Part shown: piece by piece, positions 8,457-17,053 of the stretch
Layout of the letters: each line of letters opens with the position of its first letter
Numbering within the stretch: position 1 is the stretch's first letter
Assembly: GCA_017412115.1 (NCBI GenBank)
Contig: JAFPYR010000003.1
Coordinates: forward strand, 1-58,178
Source of the DNA: Bacteroidales bacterium
Lineage (GTDB): Bacteria > Bacteroidota > Bacteroidia > Bacteroidales > UBA3824
DNA length: 58,178 bases
Direction of reading: 5' to 3'
Translations under genes and position numbers: made by a program
Notes under the pieces: model-generated
Told to the model about the DNA's origin: nothing
The model's input: the letters and a program-made list of their open reading frames with translations, nothing else
Database searches by the model: none

Positions 8457-8837
8457 ATGAGAAAAAAAATGATGAAAACGATTTTTTTAGTGTTTTTAGG
8501 CGGAGGATTGGGCTCCGTTTTAAGATTTTTGTTGACGAAAGGATTGAGTTTCAGCGGGTTTGAAAAATATCCTTTTGCCACTTTTTTGATAAATGTTTTA
8601 GGTTGTTTTTTTATTGGACTTTTATCGGGATTCTTTATGAAAAACCCTGATAATCAGCAGTTAAAAGCATTTCTAACAGTAGGTTTTTGCGGTGGTTTTA
8701 CGACATTTAGTACTTTTGCCAACGAAAATTTTTTATTAATGAAATCGGATGAGATGTTATTGTCGGTTATTTATCTGATAATGAGCATTTTATTTGGTTT
8801 GATAGCGGTTTGGGCGGGTTATAAGATTGCAGAATAA
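8457..8837 (+). CDS. crcB: Fluoride channel CrcB/Fluc
   Basis: A 126-residue protein with four transmembrane helices, the normal length for Fluc fluoride channels, which work as dual-topology dimers and let cytoplasmic fluoride leak out. Family motifs are GGGLGSVLRF near the N-terminus, FLINVLGCFFIG in helix 2 and GFCGGFTTFSTF in helix 3, the last including the central Na+ and phenylalanine-box region. The ATG at 8457 directly follows the T tract of the upstream terminator; the ATGs at 8469 or 8472 are more comfortable starts. No separate promoter or fluoride riboswitch is evident in the 67 bp after the GH31 gene. Confidence 0.93.
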   Translation: MRKKMMKTIFLVFLGGGLGSVLRFLLTKGLSFSGFEKYPFATFLINVLGCFFIGLLSGFFMKNPDNQQLKAFLTVGFCGGFTTFSTFANENFLLMKSDEMLLSVIYLIMSILFGLIAVWAGYKIAE

Positions 8838-8858
8838 TAAAAAATTAATATAAAAATT

Positions 8859-8890
8859 TTTGTTTGTTTAAAGATAAAAACGTAAATTTG
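8859..8890 (+). promoter_or_regulatory. Promoter of the thrS operon
   Basis: TTTG at 8859-8862, 20-bp spacer, TAAATTTG at 8883-8890, 23 bp before the thrS ATG. Confidence 0.75.
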
Positions 8891-8913
8891 CGCCGCTTAT
8901 AAAAGTAAAGAAA

Positions 8914-10860
8914 ATGATTAAAATAACTTTTCCTGATAATTCCGTAAAGGAATTTGAAAACGGTTCTACACCGCTTGATATTGCTAAACACTTGAGTAAC
9001 AGCCTTGCAAAAGAGGTTTTATCGGCTTCTTTCAATGGCGTTGAATGGGATGCAACCCGTCCGATTAACGAGGACGGAAAACTTGTTTTCTATAAATGGG
9101 ACGACGAACAGGGTAAACATACTTTCCGTCATTCGGCTGCACATTTGATGGCTGAGGCTTTGGAAAAACTTTATCCGGGAACTAAATTCGGTATTGGTCC
9201 GGCTCTTGAAAACGGTTTTTATTACGACGTGGAACTCCCTGAGGGAAAGGTTATTACGGACGAAGATTTTCCTGCAATTGAGAAGAAAATGATGGAAATC
9301 GCCCGTGGAAATCACCCATACGAGAGAAAAGAAATTTCAAAGCAAGAGGCTCTTGACTTTTTCAATAAAAAAGGCGACAATTACAAAGCTGAATTGATTT
9401 CGGAATTGGAAGACGGTAAAATTACAGCTTATTGTCAGGACGGTTACACCGACCTTTGCCGCGGTCCGCATTTACCTAATACGGGACTTATTAAAGCCGT
9501 GAAAATCACTTCAATAGCTGGTGCTTATTGGAGAGGTAACGAAAACAACAAAATGCTTACCCGTGTTTACGGTGTTGCTTTCCCGAAACAAAAAATGTTG
9601 GACGAATATCTCGTTTTGTTGGAAGAGGCTAAAAAACGTGACCACAGAAAAATCGGTAAAGATATGGAGCTTTTCGCTTTTTCATCGAAAGTTGGTCAAG
9701 GTTTGCCGCTTTGGTTACCCAAAGGAACGGTTTTGAGAGAAACTTTAACGAGATTTTTGGCAAAAATTCAGAAAAAATACGGTTATTTGCAGGTAATTAC
9801 TCCGCATATCGGTCAGAAAGAACTTTATGTAACGAGCGGACACTATGCAAAATACGGTAAAGATTCGTTCCAACCGATTCACACTCCGAGCGAGGACGAA
9901 GAATTTTTGTTGAAACCGATGAACTGTCCTCACCACTGCGAAATTTACCGCTTAAAACCAAGAAGTTACAAAGATTTACCTTTGCGTTTGGCGGAATTCG
10001 GAACGGTTTACCGTTATGAACAATCTGGTGAATTACACGGACTTACAAGGGTTAGAAGTTTTACACAGGACGATGCTCACCTTTTTGTAAGGGCTGACCA
10101 AATCAAAGAGGAATTTTGTAAGGTAATTGATATTATTCTTTACATTTTCAAGATTCTTCACTTTAAAGAATATACTGCTCAGGTTTCGCTTAGAGACCCG
10201 AACAACAAAGATAAATATATCGGTACTGACGAGCACTGGGATATGGCTGAAAAAGCTATTATCGAGGCTGCTCAAGAAAAAGGACTTCCGACAACTGTTG
10301 AAACCGGCGAGGCTGCTTTTTACGGTCCTAAACTTGACTTCATGGTAAAAGACGCCTTGGGTAGAAAATGGCAACTCGGAACGATTCAGGTCGATTACAA
10401 TTTGCCGGAGCGTTTCGGTCTTGAATACACCGGCGCTGACGACAAAAAACATCGTCCGATTATGATTCACCGCGCACCTTTCGGCTCTTTGGAAAGGTTT
10501 GTGGCTGTCTTAATCGAAAACACCGAAGGTAAATTCCCGTTGTGGCTGACACCTACTCAGGCTGTTGTATTGCCTATTTCGGAGAAATTTAACGAATATG
10601 CACAAAAGGTTTCGGAGCTTCTTAACGAAAGCGACATCAGAGCGGAAGTTGATGATAGAAACGAAAAAATCGGCAGAAAAATCCGCGACAACGAAACCAA
10701 ACATATTCCTTTTATGCTTATCGTGGGCGAAAAAGAAGCCGCCGAAAACAAGGTTTCTGTTCGCAAACAAGGTAAAGCGGATTTAGGTGCAATGACTATC
10801 GACGAATTTAAAACATTCTTGCAGGGTGAGGTTAACAAAGAATTACACCCTGAGGAGTAA
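8914..10860 (+). CDS. thrS: Threonyl-tRNA synthetase
   Basis: A 648-residue class II aminoacyl-tRNA synthetase charging tRNA-Thr, of normal full length. It has the N-terminal TGS domain (residues 1-60), the second additional editing domain with the HxxxH motif ([11 protein letters not shown] near 73-83) and [10 protein letters not shown] near 182, the catalytic core with the zinc-binding Cys ([11 protein letters not shown]) and class II motifs ([24 protein letters not shown]), and the C-terminal anticodon-binding domain. It heads the conserved thrS-infC-rpmI-rplT cluster. A cognate tRNA-Thr gene lies elsewhere in the window (38.2 kb). Confidence 0.98.
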   Translation: MIKITFPDNSVKEFENGSTPLDIAKHLSNSLAKEVLSASFNGVEWDATRPINEDGKLVFYKWDDEQGKHTFRHSAAHLMAEALEKLYPGTKFGIGPALENGFYYDVELPEGKVITDEDFPAIEKKMMEIARGNHPYERKEISKQEALDFFNKKGDNYKAELISELEDGKITAYCQDGYTDLCRGPHLPNTGLIKAVKITSIAGAYWRGNENNKMLTRVYGVAFPKQKMLDEYLVLLEEAKKRDHRKIGKDMELFAFSSKVGQGLPLWLPKGTVLRETLTRFLAKIQKKYGYLQVITPHIGQKELYVTSGHYAKYGKDSFQPIHTPSEDEEFLLKPMNCPHHCEIYRLKPRSYKDLPLRLAEFGTVYRYEQSGELHGLTRVRSFTQDDAHLFVRADQIKEEFCKVIDIILYIFKILHFKEYTAQVSLRDPNNKDKYIGTDEHWDMAEKAIIEAAQEKGLPTTVETGEAAFYGPKLDFMVKDALGRKWQLGTIQVDYNLPERFGLEYTGADDKKHRPIMIHRAPFGSLERFVAVLIENTEGKFPLWLTPTQAVVLPISEKFNEYAQKVSELLNESDIRAEVDDRNEKIGRKIRDNETKHIPFMLIVGEKEAAENKVSVRKQGKADLGAMTIDEFKTFLQGEVNKELHPEE

Positions 10861-10892
10861 AAATAAATATCTATTTTACTAACTTAATTTTT

Positions 10893-10897
10893 GGAGG
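10893..10897 (+). promoter_or_regulatory. Unusually strong Shine-Dalgarno deciding the infC start
   Basis: GGAGG, rare in this AT-rich, SD-poor genome, sits five bases before an in-frame ATT at 10903. The in-frame TTG at 10891 overlaps this site and so is an unlikely start. Confidence 0.6.
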
Positions 10898-10902
10898 ACA
10901 AT

Positions 10903-11439
10903 ATTATAGCTAAGTCAAATGAACAGCCTACGCACAGAATTAACGGTGCTATCAAAGCCGAAACTCTTAGGCTTGTAGGCGACAACATTGAAGAAAATAA
11001 TTTGGTGTTGTCAAGAAGAGATGCGCTTAAGATGGCGGACGAAATGGGATTGGATTTGGTGGAAATTTCACCGGATGCAAAACCGCCTGTGTGCAAAATT
11101 ATTGATTATCAGAAATTTCTGTATCAGATGAAAAAACGTCTGAAAGAGCAAAAAGCTAAAACACAGAAATCTCAGGTCAAAGAAATCAGATTCGGTCCGC
11201 AGACCGATGACCATGATTTTGAATTTAAATACAATCATGCTGTAAAATTTTTGTCCGATGGCGACAAAGTAAGGGCGTATGTCTTTTTCAGAGGTCGTCA
11301 GATATTATTTAAAGAACAAGGCGAAGATTTGCTTATGAAGTTTGCTTCTCGCTTGGAAGAGTATGGCAAACTTGACCAAAAACCTATTTTGGAAGGCAAG
11401 AAAATGACTATTTTGATTTCGCCGGTTAAAAAGAAATAA
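10903..11439 (+). CDS. infC: Translation initiation factor IF-3, probable ATT start
   Basis: About 178 residues. IF-3 binds the 30S subunit, checks initiator tRNA and start-codon pairing, and prevents premature 50S joining. The N-domain carries [16 protein letters not shown] and [19 protein letters not shown], the linker is Lys-rich ([14 protein letters not shown]), and the C-domain has [17 protein letters not shown]. No ATG is in frame until about residue 45, which would delete half the N-domain. A GGAGG lies five bases before ATT (10903), with ATA next, so a non-canonical start is likely, as in Escherichia coli infC where AUU allows feedback control. A TTG start at 10891 is the alternative. 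Confidence 0.93.
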   Translation: MIAKSNEQPTHRINGAIKAETLRLVGDNIEENNLVLSRRDALKMADEMGLDLVEISPDAKPPVCKIIDYQKFLYQMKKRLKEQKAKTQKSQVKEIRFGPQTDDHDFEFKYNHAVKFLSDGDKVRAYVFFRGRQILFKEQGEDLLMKFASRLEEYGKLDQKPILEGKKMTILISPVKKK

Positions 11440-11492
11440 CAAAAATCCGTGCGTTAAAAGAAATAACGCTAACTGATAAATTTATAAATAAA

Positions 11493-11690
11493 ATGCCAAA
11501 AGTAAAAACTAATTGTGCTGCTAAGAAGAGGTTCAAACTCACAGCATCAGGAAAAATCAAAAGGAAACACGCTTTCCACAGTCATATTTTGACTAAAAAA
11601 GAAACTAAAAGAAAGAGAAACCTCGTTAAATTAGGTCTCGTTGAAAAAGCTAACCTTCAAGCAATTAAAGAATTGTTGGTTTTGAAATAG
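11493..11690 (+). CDS. rpmI: Ribosomal protein bL35
   Basis: A 65-residue, very basic large-subunit protein, complete. It opens with [20 protein letters not shown], the family signature, followed by [16 protein letters not shown]. It lies 53 bp after infC in the conserved infC-rpmI-rplT order. Confidence 0.98.
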   Translation: MPKVKTNCAAKKRFKLTASGKIKRKHAFHSHILTKKETKRKRNLVKLGLVEKANLQAIKELLVLK

Positions 11691-11823
11691 TCAATTAAGA
11701 CTTTTTGAAAAAATTAACGAAGAGTTTTTTTCTGATTTTAGTAAAAATCGGTTTTCTCCCTTAAAAAAGGCAACTTTTTTGGGAACATTAAAAATTAAAT
11801 TTTAAAAAAAATAGGTTTAACCC

Positions 11824-11864
11824 GGGCGTAAAGCTAAAGAAGTGCAGCAATGCCGCTTGCGTCC
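11824..11864 (+). promoter_or_regulatory. Candidate structured leader of rplT
   Basis: The 194-bp rpmI-rplT gap is longer than usual. It holds a stem made of GGGCGTAA (11824-11831) with TTGCGTCC (11857-11864), extended by GC after a one-base bulge, with two G-U pairs. bL20 is a known translational autoregulator in several phyla, so a control element is plausible; the fit to any described L20 leader class was not checked. Confidence 0.35.
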
Positions 11865-11884
11865 AAAAAAACAGTTATTGAATT

Positions 11885-12229
11885 ATGCCAAGATCAGTCA
11901 ATGTTGTTGCTTCACGCAACAGAAGAAAAAAAATCCTCAAACTTACAAGAGGTTATTTCGGCGCTAGAAAGAACGTTTATACGATTGCTAAAAACACGTA
12001 TGAAAAAGGTCTTTTGCACGCTTACATTCAGCGTAAAAACAAAAAACGCAATTTCCGCGCTTTGTGGATTGCCAGAATCAATGCAGCAGTAAGAGGTTAC
12101 AATATGTCTTACTCAGAGTTTATCGGCAAAATCGCTAAAAAAGACATTAAACTCAACCGTAAGGTTTTAGCTGATTTAGCGATGAACAATCCGAAAGCTT
12201 TCGAGGCTGTTGTAAACTCTGTAAAATAG
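11885..12229 (+). CDS. rplT: Ribosomal protein bL20
   Basis: A 114-residue basic protein of standard length that binds 23S rRNA early in 50S assembly. Signatures: [20 protein letters not shown], then [15 protein letters not shown] and [18 protein letters not shown] sequence (here [16 protein letters not shown]). Last gene of the thrS-infC-rpmI-rplT cluster. Confidence 0.98.
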   Translation: MPRSVNVVASRNRRKKILKLTRGYFGARKNVYTIAKNTYEKGLLHAYIQRKNKKRNFRALWIARINAAVRGYNMSYSEFIGKIAKKDIKLNRKVLADLAMNNPKAFEAVVNSVK

Positions 12230-12312
12230 TTTTTTAGAAACATTTTTACATTTTTAAATTAACATTAATTACAAAAGTTATTTTTTTTAACACGGATTTT
12301 TTTATGATATTT

Positions 12313-12346
12313 GCAGCGGCGTTTTAGTTGAAAAAAACGTCGCTGT
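12313..12346 (+). terminator. Hairpin with T run between rplT and dapB
   Basis: GCAGCGGCGTTTT (12313-12325) pairs with AAAACGTCGCTGT (12334-12346), with a wobble, then TATTTTT. It may terminate the rplT operon or act as an attenuator in the dapB leader. A degenerate -7 box (GATATTTG, 12306-12313) touches its 5' side, which favours the terminator reading. Confidence 0.55.
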
Positions 12347-12368
12347 ATTTTTAAAAAATAAGAATAAC

Positions 12369-13091
12369 ATGAAAATTGCGTTAATTGGCTATGGCAAAAT
12401 GGGCCATGAAATCGAAAAAATTGCCAAAGAAAGAGGTCATGAAATTGTCCTTACTCTTGATGCCCTTATCAATCCTCAAGATTTTACCGTAGAAAACTTA
12501 AAAAAAGCGGAAGTTGTTATCGAATTTACCCGTCCTGATGCCGCTTTTGAAAATTATAAAAAATGTTTTGAAGCGGGTGTTCCTGTAGTTTCCGGCACAA
12601 CAGGCTGGTTAGAAAAACTGCCCGAGGTTCAAAAAATGTGCAAAGATAACGGTAAAACGTTTTTCTATTCCTCAAATTATTCCATAGGTGTTAACATATT
12701 TTTCCGTCTTAATAAATTTTTGGCAAAAATTATGGACGGTTTTGATAACTATGATGTTAATATGGTGGAAACACATCATATTCACAAACTTGACAAACCG
12801 AGCGGAACGTCAATCACTTTAGCTGAAGGTATTTTGGAAAATTTCCACCGCAAAAACGGTTGGACTCTCGAGGCAAAGGATGCTAAAGAAAAAGTTTTGA
12901 TAAATTCGGTTCGTGAAGGCGAAGTTCCCGGAACTCATAGCATTAAATATTATTCTGATATTGACGATATTGAAATCATACATACCGCACATTCAAGAAA
13001 AGGTTTGGCCTTAGGTGCTGTTTTGGCTGCCGAATTCTTAAAAGGTAAGCCCTCTGGATTTTACGGCATGGACGATATGTTGAAATTTTAA
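12369..13091 (+). CDS. dapB: 4-hydroxy-tetrahydrodipicolinate reductase
   Basis: A 240-residue NAD(P)H-dependent enzyme of the lysine and meso-diaminopimelate pathway. The N-terminal dinucleotide fold begins MKIALIGYGKMGHEIEKIA, with the glycine-rich loop; VSGTTGWLEKL follows. The C-terminal substrate domain has ETHHIHKLDKPSGTSI, the family's His/Lys catalytic motif, and the tetramerising end. Length fits the short Bacteroidetes form. The lepB gene follows after 10 bp, so dapB probably starts a dapB-lepB-lepB2 transcript. Confidence 0.97.
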   Translation: MKIALIGYGKMGHEIEKIAKERGHEIVLTLDALINPQDFTVENLKKAEVVIEFTRPDAAFENYKKCFEAGVPVVSGTTGWLEKLPEVQKMCKDNGKTFFYSSNYSIGVNIFFRLNKFLAKIMDGFDNYDVNMVETHHIHKLDKPSGTSITLAEGILENFHRKNGWTLEAKDAKEKVLINSVREGEVPGTHSIKYYSDIDDIEIIHTAHSRKGLALGAVLAAEFLKGKPSGFYGMDDMLKF

Positions 13092-13101
13092 TTAACCGGT
13101 T

Positions 13102-14520
13102 ATGAAGAAATTGTTTGCTAACCAATGGGTGAAGTTCGGTGTTTGGACTTTTATATATCTGCTTTTCGTAATTTGGCTGCAAAACTGGTGGCTGTTGTTA
13201 GGAATTGCGGTTATTTATGACATTTATATTTCTAAAAAGATTCATTGGGCTTTTTGGAAAAAGAAAGGTGTCGAAAAACAGTCAAAAACCGTTGAATGGA
13301 TTGACGCTTTGGTTTTCGCTGTCATCGCAGCAACGGTTATAAGATTGTTTTTTATAGAGGCGTTTACGATTCCGACTTCGTCTATGGAAAAATCACTTTT
13401 AGTAGGCGATTATCTATTTGTCAGCAAATTCAATTACGGTCCTAAAATGCCGAATACTCCGCTCTCTGTTCCTTTTACGCATCATACAATGCCTTTTACG
13501 GAAAATACAAAATCGTATTTGGAGTGGATTAAATGGCCTTATCACCGTCTTGCCGGTCTTCAAGAAGTTAAAAACAATGATGTCGTAGTTTTCAATTTCC
13601 CTGAAGGCGACACCGTTTGTCTTAATCAGCAAGCAAGCAGTTATTATCAGTTGTTGCGTCAATACGGAAGACAAAGCGTTGTAACTGACCAAGTTAGAGA
13701 TTCTTATGGTCAGATTTATCATAATTTCTTCGGAGAAAGGGTCAGCCGCCCCGTCGATAAACGCGAAAATTATATCAAACGTTGTATCGCAATTGCCGGC
13801 GATTCTCTTCAAGTGATTGACGGTCAGGCTTTTGTTAATGGTAAACCGCAAGAAAAAATCGGCGATAAACAGTACAAATATCTTGTTATAACTGACGGTA
13901 CGCCGATTAATCCGAAAGTTTTTGAGGATTTGGAAATTTCAAGAGAGGACGTTGATGCTTCAAGAAATATTGACCCGAATATTTTTGATTTTATGCCCGA
14001 AACCGAAAATCAGGACAGAAACAATATGTTCGTTTATCCTTTGGTTGAGGAAAACGTTGAAAACTTGAAATCTTTGTCCTGCGTAAAATCGGTTACGAGA
14101 ATTATTAAACCTAAAGATTTTTGGGAGGAATATATTTTCCCGCATGACGAAAAATATCGTTGGAATGAGGATAATTTCGGCCCGATTTACGTTCCTAAAA
14201 AAGGAGCAACGATTGAAATTAATGTCAATAATTTGCCCCTTTACCGTAGAATCATAGAAACTTACGAAGGCAACAAAGTCTTTGTTAAGGATTCTCAAGT
14301 TATAATTAACAATCAAGTTGCTACATCGTATACTTTCCAAATGGATTATTATTTTATGATGGGTGATTCCCGTCATAATTCTGCCGATTCAAGATTTTGG
14401 GGCTTTGTACCTGAAGACCATATCGTCGGAAAGGCTTTATTTATTTGGTTTTCAACGGATAAAGACAAATCGTTTTTCTCCTCTATACGTTGGAGCAGAT
14501 TTTTTAAAGGCGTAAAATAA
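13102..14520 (+). CDS. lepB: Signal peptidase I, active long form
   Basis: A 472-residue inner-membrane serine protease of family S26 that removes signal peptides from exported proteins. Two N-terminal hydrophobic segments (residues 10-40 and 70-88) precede the catalytic box IPTSSMEKSL with nucleophile Ser94; the general base Lys226 lies in NYIKRCIAIAGD; the late box is MGDSRHNSADSRFWGFVP. The two long inserts between the boxes are typical of Bacteroidetes LepB. An inactive-looking paralog follows 21 bp downstream. Confidence 0.96.
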   Translation: MKKLFANQWVKFGVWTFIYLLFVIWLQNWWLLLGIAVIYDIYISKKIHWAFWKKKGVEKQSKTVEWIDALVFAVIAATVIRLFFIEAFTIPTSSMEKSLLVGDYLFVSKFNYGPKMPNTPLSVPFTHHTMPFTENTKSYLEWIKWPYHRLAGLQEVKNNDVVVFNFPEGDTVCLNQQASSYYQLLRQYGRQSVVTDQVRDSYGQIYHNFFGERVSRPVDKRENYIKRCIAIAGDSLQVIDGQAFVNGKPQEKIGDKQYKYLVITDGTPINPKVFEDLEISREDVDASRNIDPNIFDFMPETENQDRNNMFVYPLVEENVENLKSLSCVKSVTRIIKPKDFWEEYIFPHDEKYRWNEDNFGPIYVPKKGATIEINVNNLPLYRRIIETYEGNKVFVKDSQVIINNQVATSYTFQMDYYFMMGDSRHNSADSRFWGFVPEDHIVGKALFIWFSTDKDKSFFSSIRWSRFFKGVK

Positions 14521-14541
14521 ATTAGTTTTTCCGCTGAAAAA

Positions 14542-15387
14542 ATGGAAAAGTTTTTGTATCAATGGTTTTTGCCGTTTGTTACGGCTTGCCTGATTTCGTT
14601 TTTACTGTATCTTGCTTTGAAAGATTATGTTTATGTGATTGACGGCGGGGGAATGAATCCTAATTTTTTCAGCGGGGAAATTGTTATCGTAAAAAATGAT
14701 GACGGTATCAAGCGCAATGATATTGTCATGATTAAAAATCCGTTAGTCAAAAGCACTTCGGACAAAAAACACACTTTGAAACGTTGTGTGGCTTTGCCGG
14801 GTGATACCGTTAAAATTTTTGAAAAAAAACTCTTCGTAAACGGCAAACCTCAAGACGAAAGTTTTTGTCAATACAACCGAAAAATTCTTTTTTTCACAAA
14901 GGACGAAATCCGCGCCGCTCAAAAAAGATACGGAATTTTTTCTAAAGAAATTTCCTCAATGGATACTGTTGTCCCTATTACCGAAAAACTTTTTCTGAGG
15001 ATTAAAACCGAAAATCTTATCAAAAATATTTCAACCGAGGTCATGCCTAAAGATATGTTTGACAGGCATTTATTTCCGTATTCAACGTATTTTTCATGGA
15101 ATAGGGATTTTTACGGGGCTTTGGTGGTGCCCAAAAAAGGAATGACAGTGAAAATGGATGTCGCAAATGCCGTTTTTTATAAATTTATTTTGGAAAAATA
15201 TGAAGCACCAAACCTTCAGGTAAAAGACGGTAGATTGTATATAAACGGCAAAGTATCAGATAGTTATTGTTTCAGACATGATTATTATTTCCTTTTGAAT
15301 GATTTTCGGGACGATGTTTCGGATTCGAGGACTTTTGGACCTATTCCTGAGGATTTTATCTCTGGAAAATTTTTCATGAAATTATGA
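14542..15387 (+). CDS. Signal peptidase I paralog lacking the catalytic serine
   Basis: A 281-residue S26-family protein with one N-terminal membrane segment (residues 5-32), clearly related to the LepB just upstream: both share the KRC-A-GD box (here Lys80 in TLKRCVALPGD), the insert with MPKDMFDRHLFPYSTYFSWN, and the late DFRDDVSDSRTFGPIPEDFI box. At the position of the nucleophile the sequence reads GGGMNPNF, so Gly37 replaces Ser. The reading frame is intact over its whole length, which argues for a retained non-catalytic role, for example binding preproteins or partnering LepB, rather than decay. Function is inference. Confidence 0.9.
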   Translation: MEKFLYQWFLPFVTACLISFLLYLALKDYVYVIDGGGMNPNFFSGEIVIVKNDDGIKRNDIVMIKNPLVKSTSDKKHTLKRCVALPGDTVKIFEKKLFVNGKPQDESFCQYNRKILFFTKDEIRAAQKRYGIFSKEISSMDTVVPITEKLFLRIKTENLIKNISTEVMPKDMFDRHLFPYSTYFSWNRDFYGALVVPKKGMTVKMDVANAVFYKFILEKYEAPNLQVKDGRLYINGKVSDSYCFRHDYYFLLNDFRDDVSDSRTFGPIPEDFISGKFFMKL

Positions 15388-15455
15388 TATAAAATTTTTA
15401 TGTTTTCAAAAAAATTCTTAATATTGCCGGATATAAAAGAAATTTTATAAAAAAT

Positions 15456-16070
15456 ATGGCATCATTTCAAATATATTGCGGAAAAAATTCAGTCCTGATT
15501 GCTGACCAAAAAAATGAATGTCAGGCAGAAGGACTCACTGAAATCAAGTATTCTCAAGATTTAATTAAAAATTGTCTTGACGGGGTTTTGAGCGGAAATT
15601 TCGTTATCTATTCTCCGGCAAATGAATTGTTGGACGAGATGAAAAAAACGTTCAAATACATTGAAGCGGCAGGCGGATATGTTCTTAACTCATTGGCGCA
15701 GAGCCTTGTAATTTTCAGAAACGGTTTTTGGGATTTGCCTAAAGGCAAGATTGAGATAGGCGAGAGTGCTGAAACGGCAGCCGTTAGAGAGGTTATGGAA
15801 GAAACAGGTTTGGACAATGCTCCCGTTATCGAAAAAAAACTTCTTGATACTTATCATTTTTATCGTTGGGGCGATAATCCTGAAATTTGTTTTAAGAAAA
15901 CTTATTGGTATTTAATGAATTACAAAGGTCATGGCAAAACTATGCCGCAAGAAGAAGAAGGCATTACAAAGGCTATTTGGGCTGATGACGGTATGATTGA
16001 CGAAATGATTGGAAAAACTCACAGAAATCTTAGAATATTGTTTGAGTTTAAAAAAGACGGCAGAATATGA
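15456..16070 (+). CDS. Nudix hydrolase
   Basis: A 204-residue protein with a complete Nudix box at residues 97-119 (G-x5-E-x7-REVMEETGL), so it should hydrolyse a nucleoside diphosphate linked to another moiety with Mg2+. An N-terminal extension of about 70 residues precedes the Nudix fold (GGYVLNSLAQSLVIFRNGFWDLPKGK). The specific substrate is not predictable; the DLPKGKIE-type entry into the box resembles diadenosine-polyphosphate or NTP-cleaving members. Its stop overlaps the start of the next gene by four bases (ATGA), showing translational coupling. Confidence 0.9.
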   Translation: MASFQIYCGKNSVLIADQKNECQAEGLTEIKYSQDLIKNCLDGVLSGNFVIYSPANELLDEMKKTFKYIEAAGGYVLNSLAQSLVIFRNGFWDLPKGKIEIGESAETAAVREVMEETGLDNAPVIEKKLLDTYHFYRWGDNPEICFKKTYWYLMNYKGHGKTMPQEEEGITKAIWADDGMIDEMIGKTHRNLRILFEFKKDGRI

Positions 16071-17032
16071 AAAATATTTTATGGATTTTTCTCTTGGCGT
16101 TTTTGCTTTTCTCGTGTGCTGAAAAGAAAACGGAAAGTGCCGTAACTTATTCTGAAACAGACACTTCTATCTCCGCTGAGGAAATTTTGAAAAATCTTGT
16201 TTTAGGCAAAAATCAAGTTATAAAAAACAAAACCGTAACAGGCGTTTTGGATTTTACAAAAGCGCTCAAAGAGGATAAAAAACTCAATATGTCAATCGCT
16301 TATCTTGAGGGCGAACTGAATTTCATAAATTGTAAATTTTTGGACGATGTTTCGGCGTTTTGTCAAAATAAGGAAAATAATTCGGTATTTGTATGCGTTT
16401 TCAATAAAACGGTAAACTTTTTGGAATGTAAATTCCTTAAAGGCGTAAATTTTTTTCAGAGCCGTTTTAACGGCAGGTTCAATTTTGAACTTTGCAATGT
16501 TAAAGGCGCTGCGGATTTTACGGGTGCGGAATTTTTGACGAATGTTTCGTTTCATTCTTCTGAATTTCAAGGCGGTTGCCGTTTTATAAGCGGAAGTTTT
16601 TTCGGAGCGGCAAACTTTTTTAAAACGCTTTATAAAAAAGAATTAATAATGCAAGGCGTTAAATTCGCAAAAAATTTAATGTTTTGTGATTCGCATTTTT
16701 ACGGATATTTTGAACTGAGTTTGTCGGATATTTCCAACAATGCGGATTTTTCTAATGCAAAATTTTCAGACAGGGTTAGAATTTCCAACTCTGTATTTGC
16801 GCACGGGGTAAAATTTTCAGGCAGTGAGTTTTCAAATAGTTTTTTGTTTGAAAGCAACAAATCTTTTTCGGATTTGAACTTTTCAGGCACCGTTTTTAAA
16901 AATCAGGTCAGCTTGAAAGATAACGTTTTTTGGGGCGTTACGATGAAAGAAAAAGCTGTTTTTGACAAAAATTTTACTTTGGAGGAGTCCGGAAACAGTG
17001 CGTTTAATTTTATATGTAAAAAGATTTTTTAA
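16067..17032 (+). CDS. Pentapeptide-repeat lipoprotein
   Basis: A 321-residue protein with a lipoprotein signal (ILWIFLLAFLLFSCAEK). From about residue 75 on, phenylalanines recur every five residues in the A(D/N)LxX-like pattern (LNFINCKFLDDVSAF, VNFLECKFLKGVNFFQSRFNGRFNF, ADFSNAKFSDRVRISNSVF), the mark of a right-handed quadrilateral beta-helix. Such proteins act as scaffolds or, in some cases, DNA mimics; here lipid attachment puts it in the envelope. It overlaps the Nudix gene by four bases. Function unknown. Confidence 0.8.
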   Translation: MKNILWIFLLAFLLFSCAEKKTESAVTYSETDTSISAEEILKNLVLGKNQVIKNKTVTGVLDFTKALKEDKKLNMSIAYLEGELNFINCKFLDDVSAFCQNKENNSVFVCVFNKTVNFLECKFLKGVNFFQSRFNGRFNFELCNVKGAADFTGAEFLTNVSFHSSEFQGGCRFISGSFFGAANFFKTLYKKELIMQGVKFAKNLMFCDSHFYGYFELSLSDISNNADFSNAKFSDRVRISNSVFAHGVKFSGSEFSNSFLFESNKSFSDLNFSGTVFKNQVSLKDNVFWGVTMKEKAVFDKNFTLEESGNSAFNFICKKIF

Positions 17033-17053
17033 TTTAACAAATAATTATAACCG

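Noticed and set aside
11850..12092. 80-codon frame overlapping the start of rplT
   Set aside because: Out of frame with the clearly conserved bL20 gene and without recognisable features.
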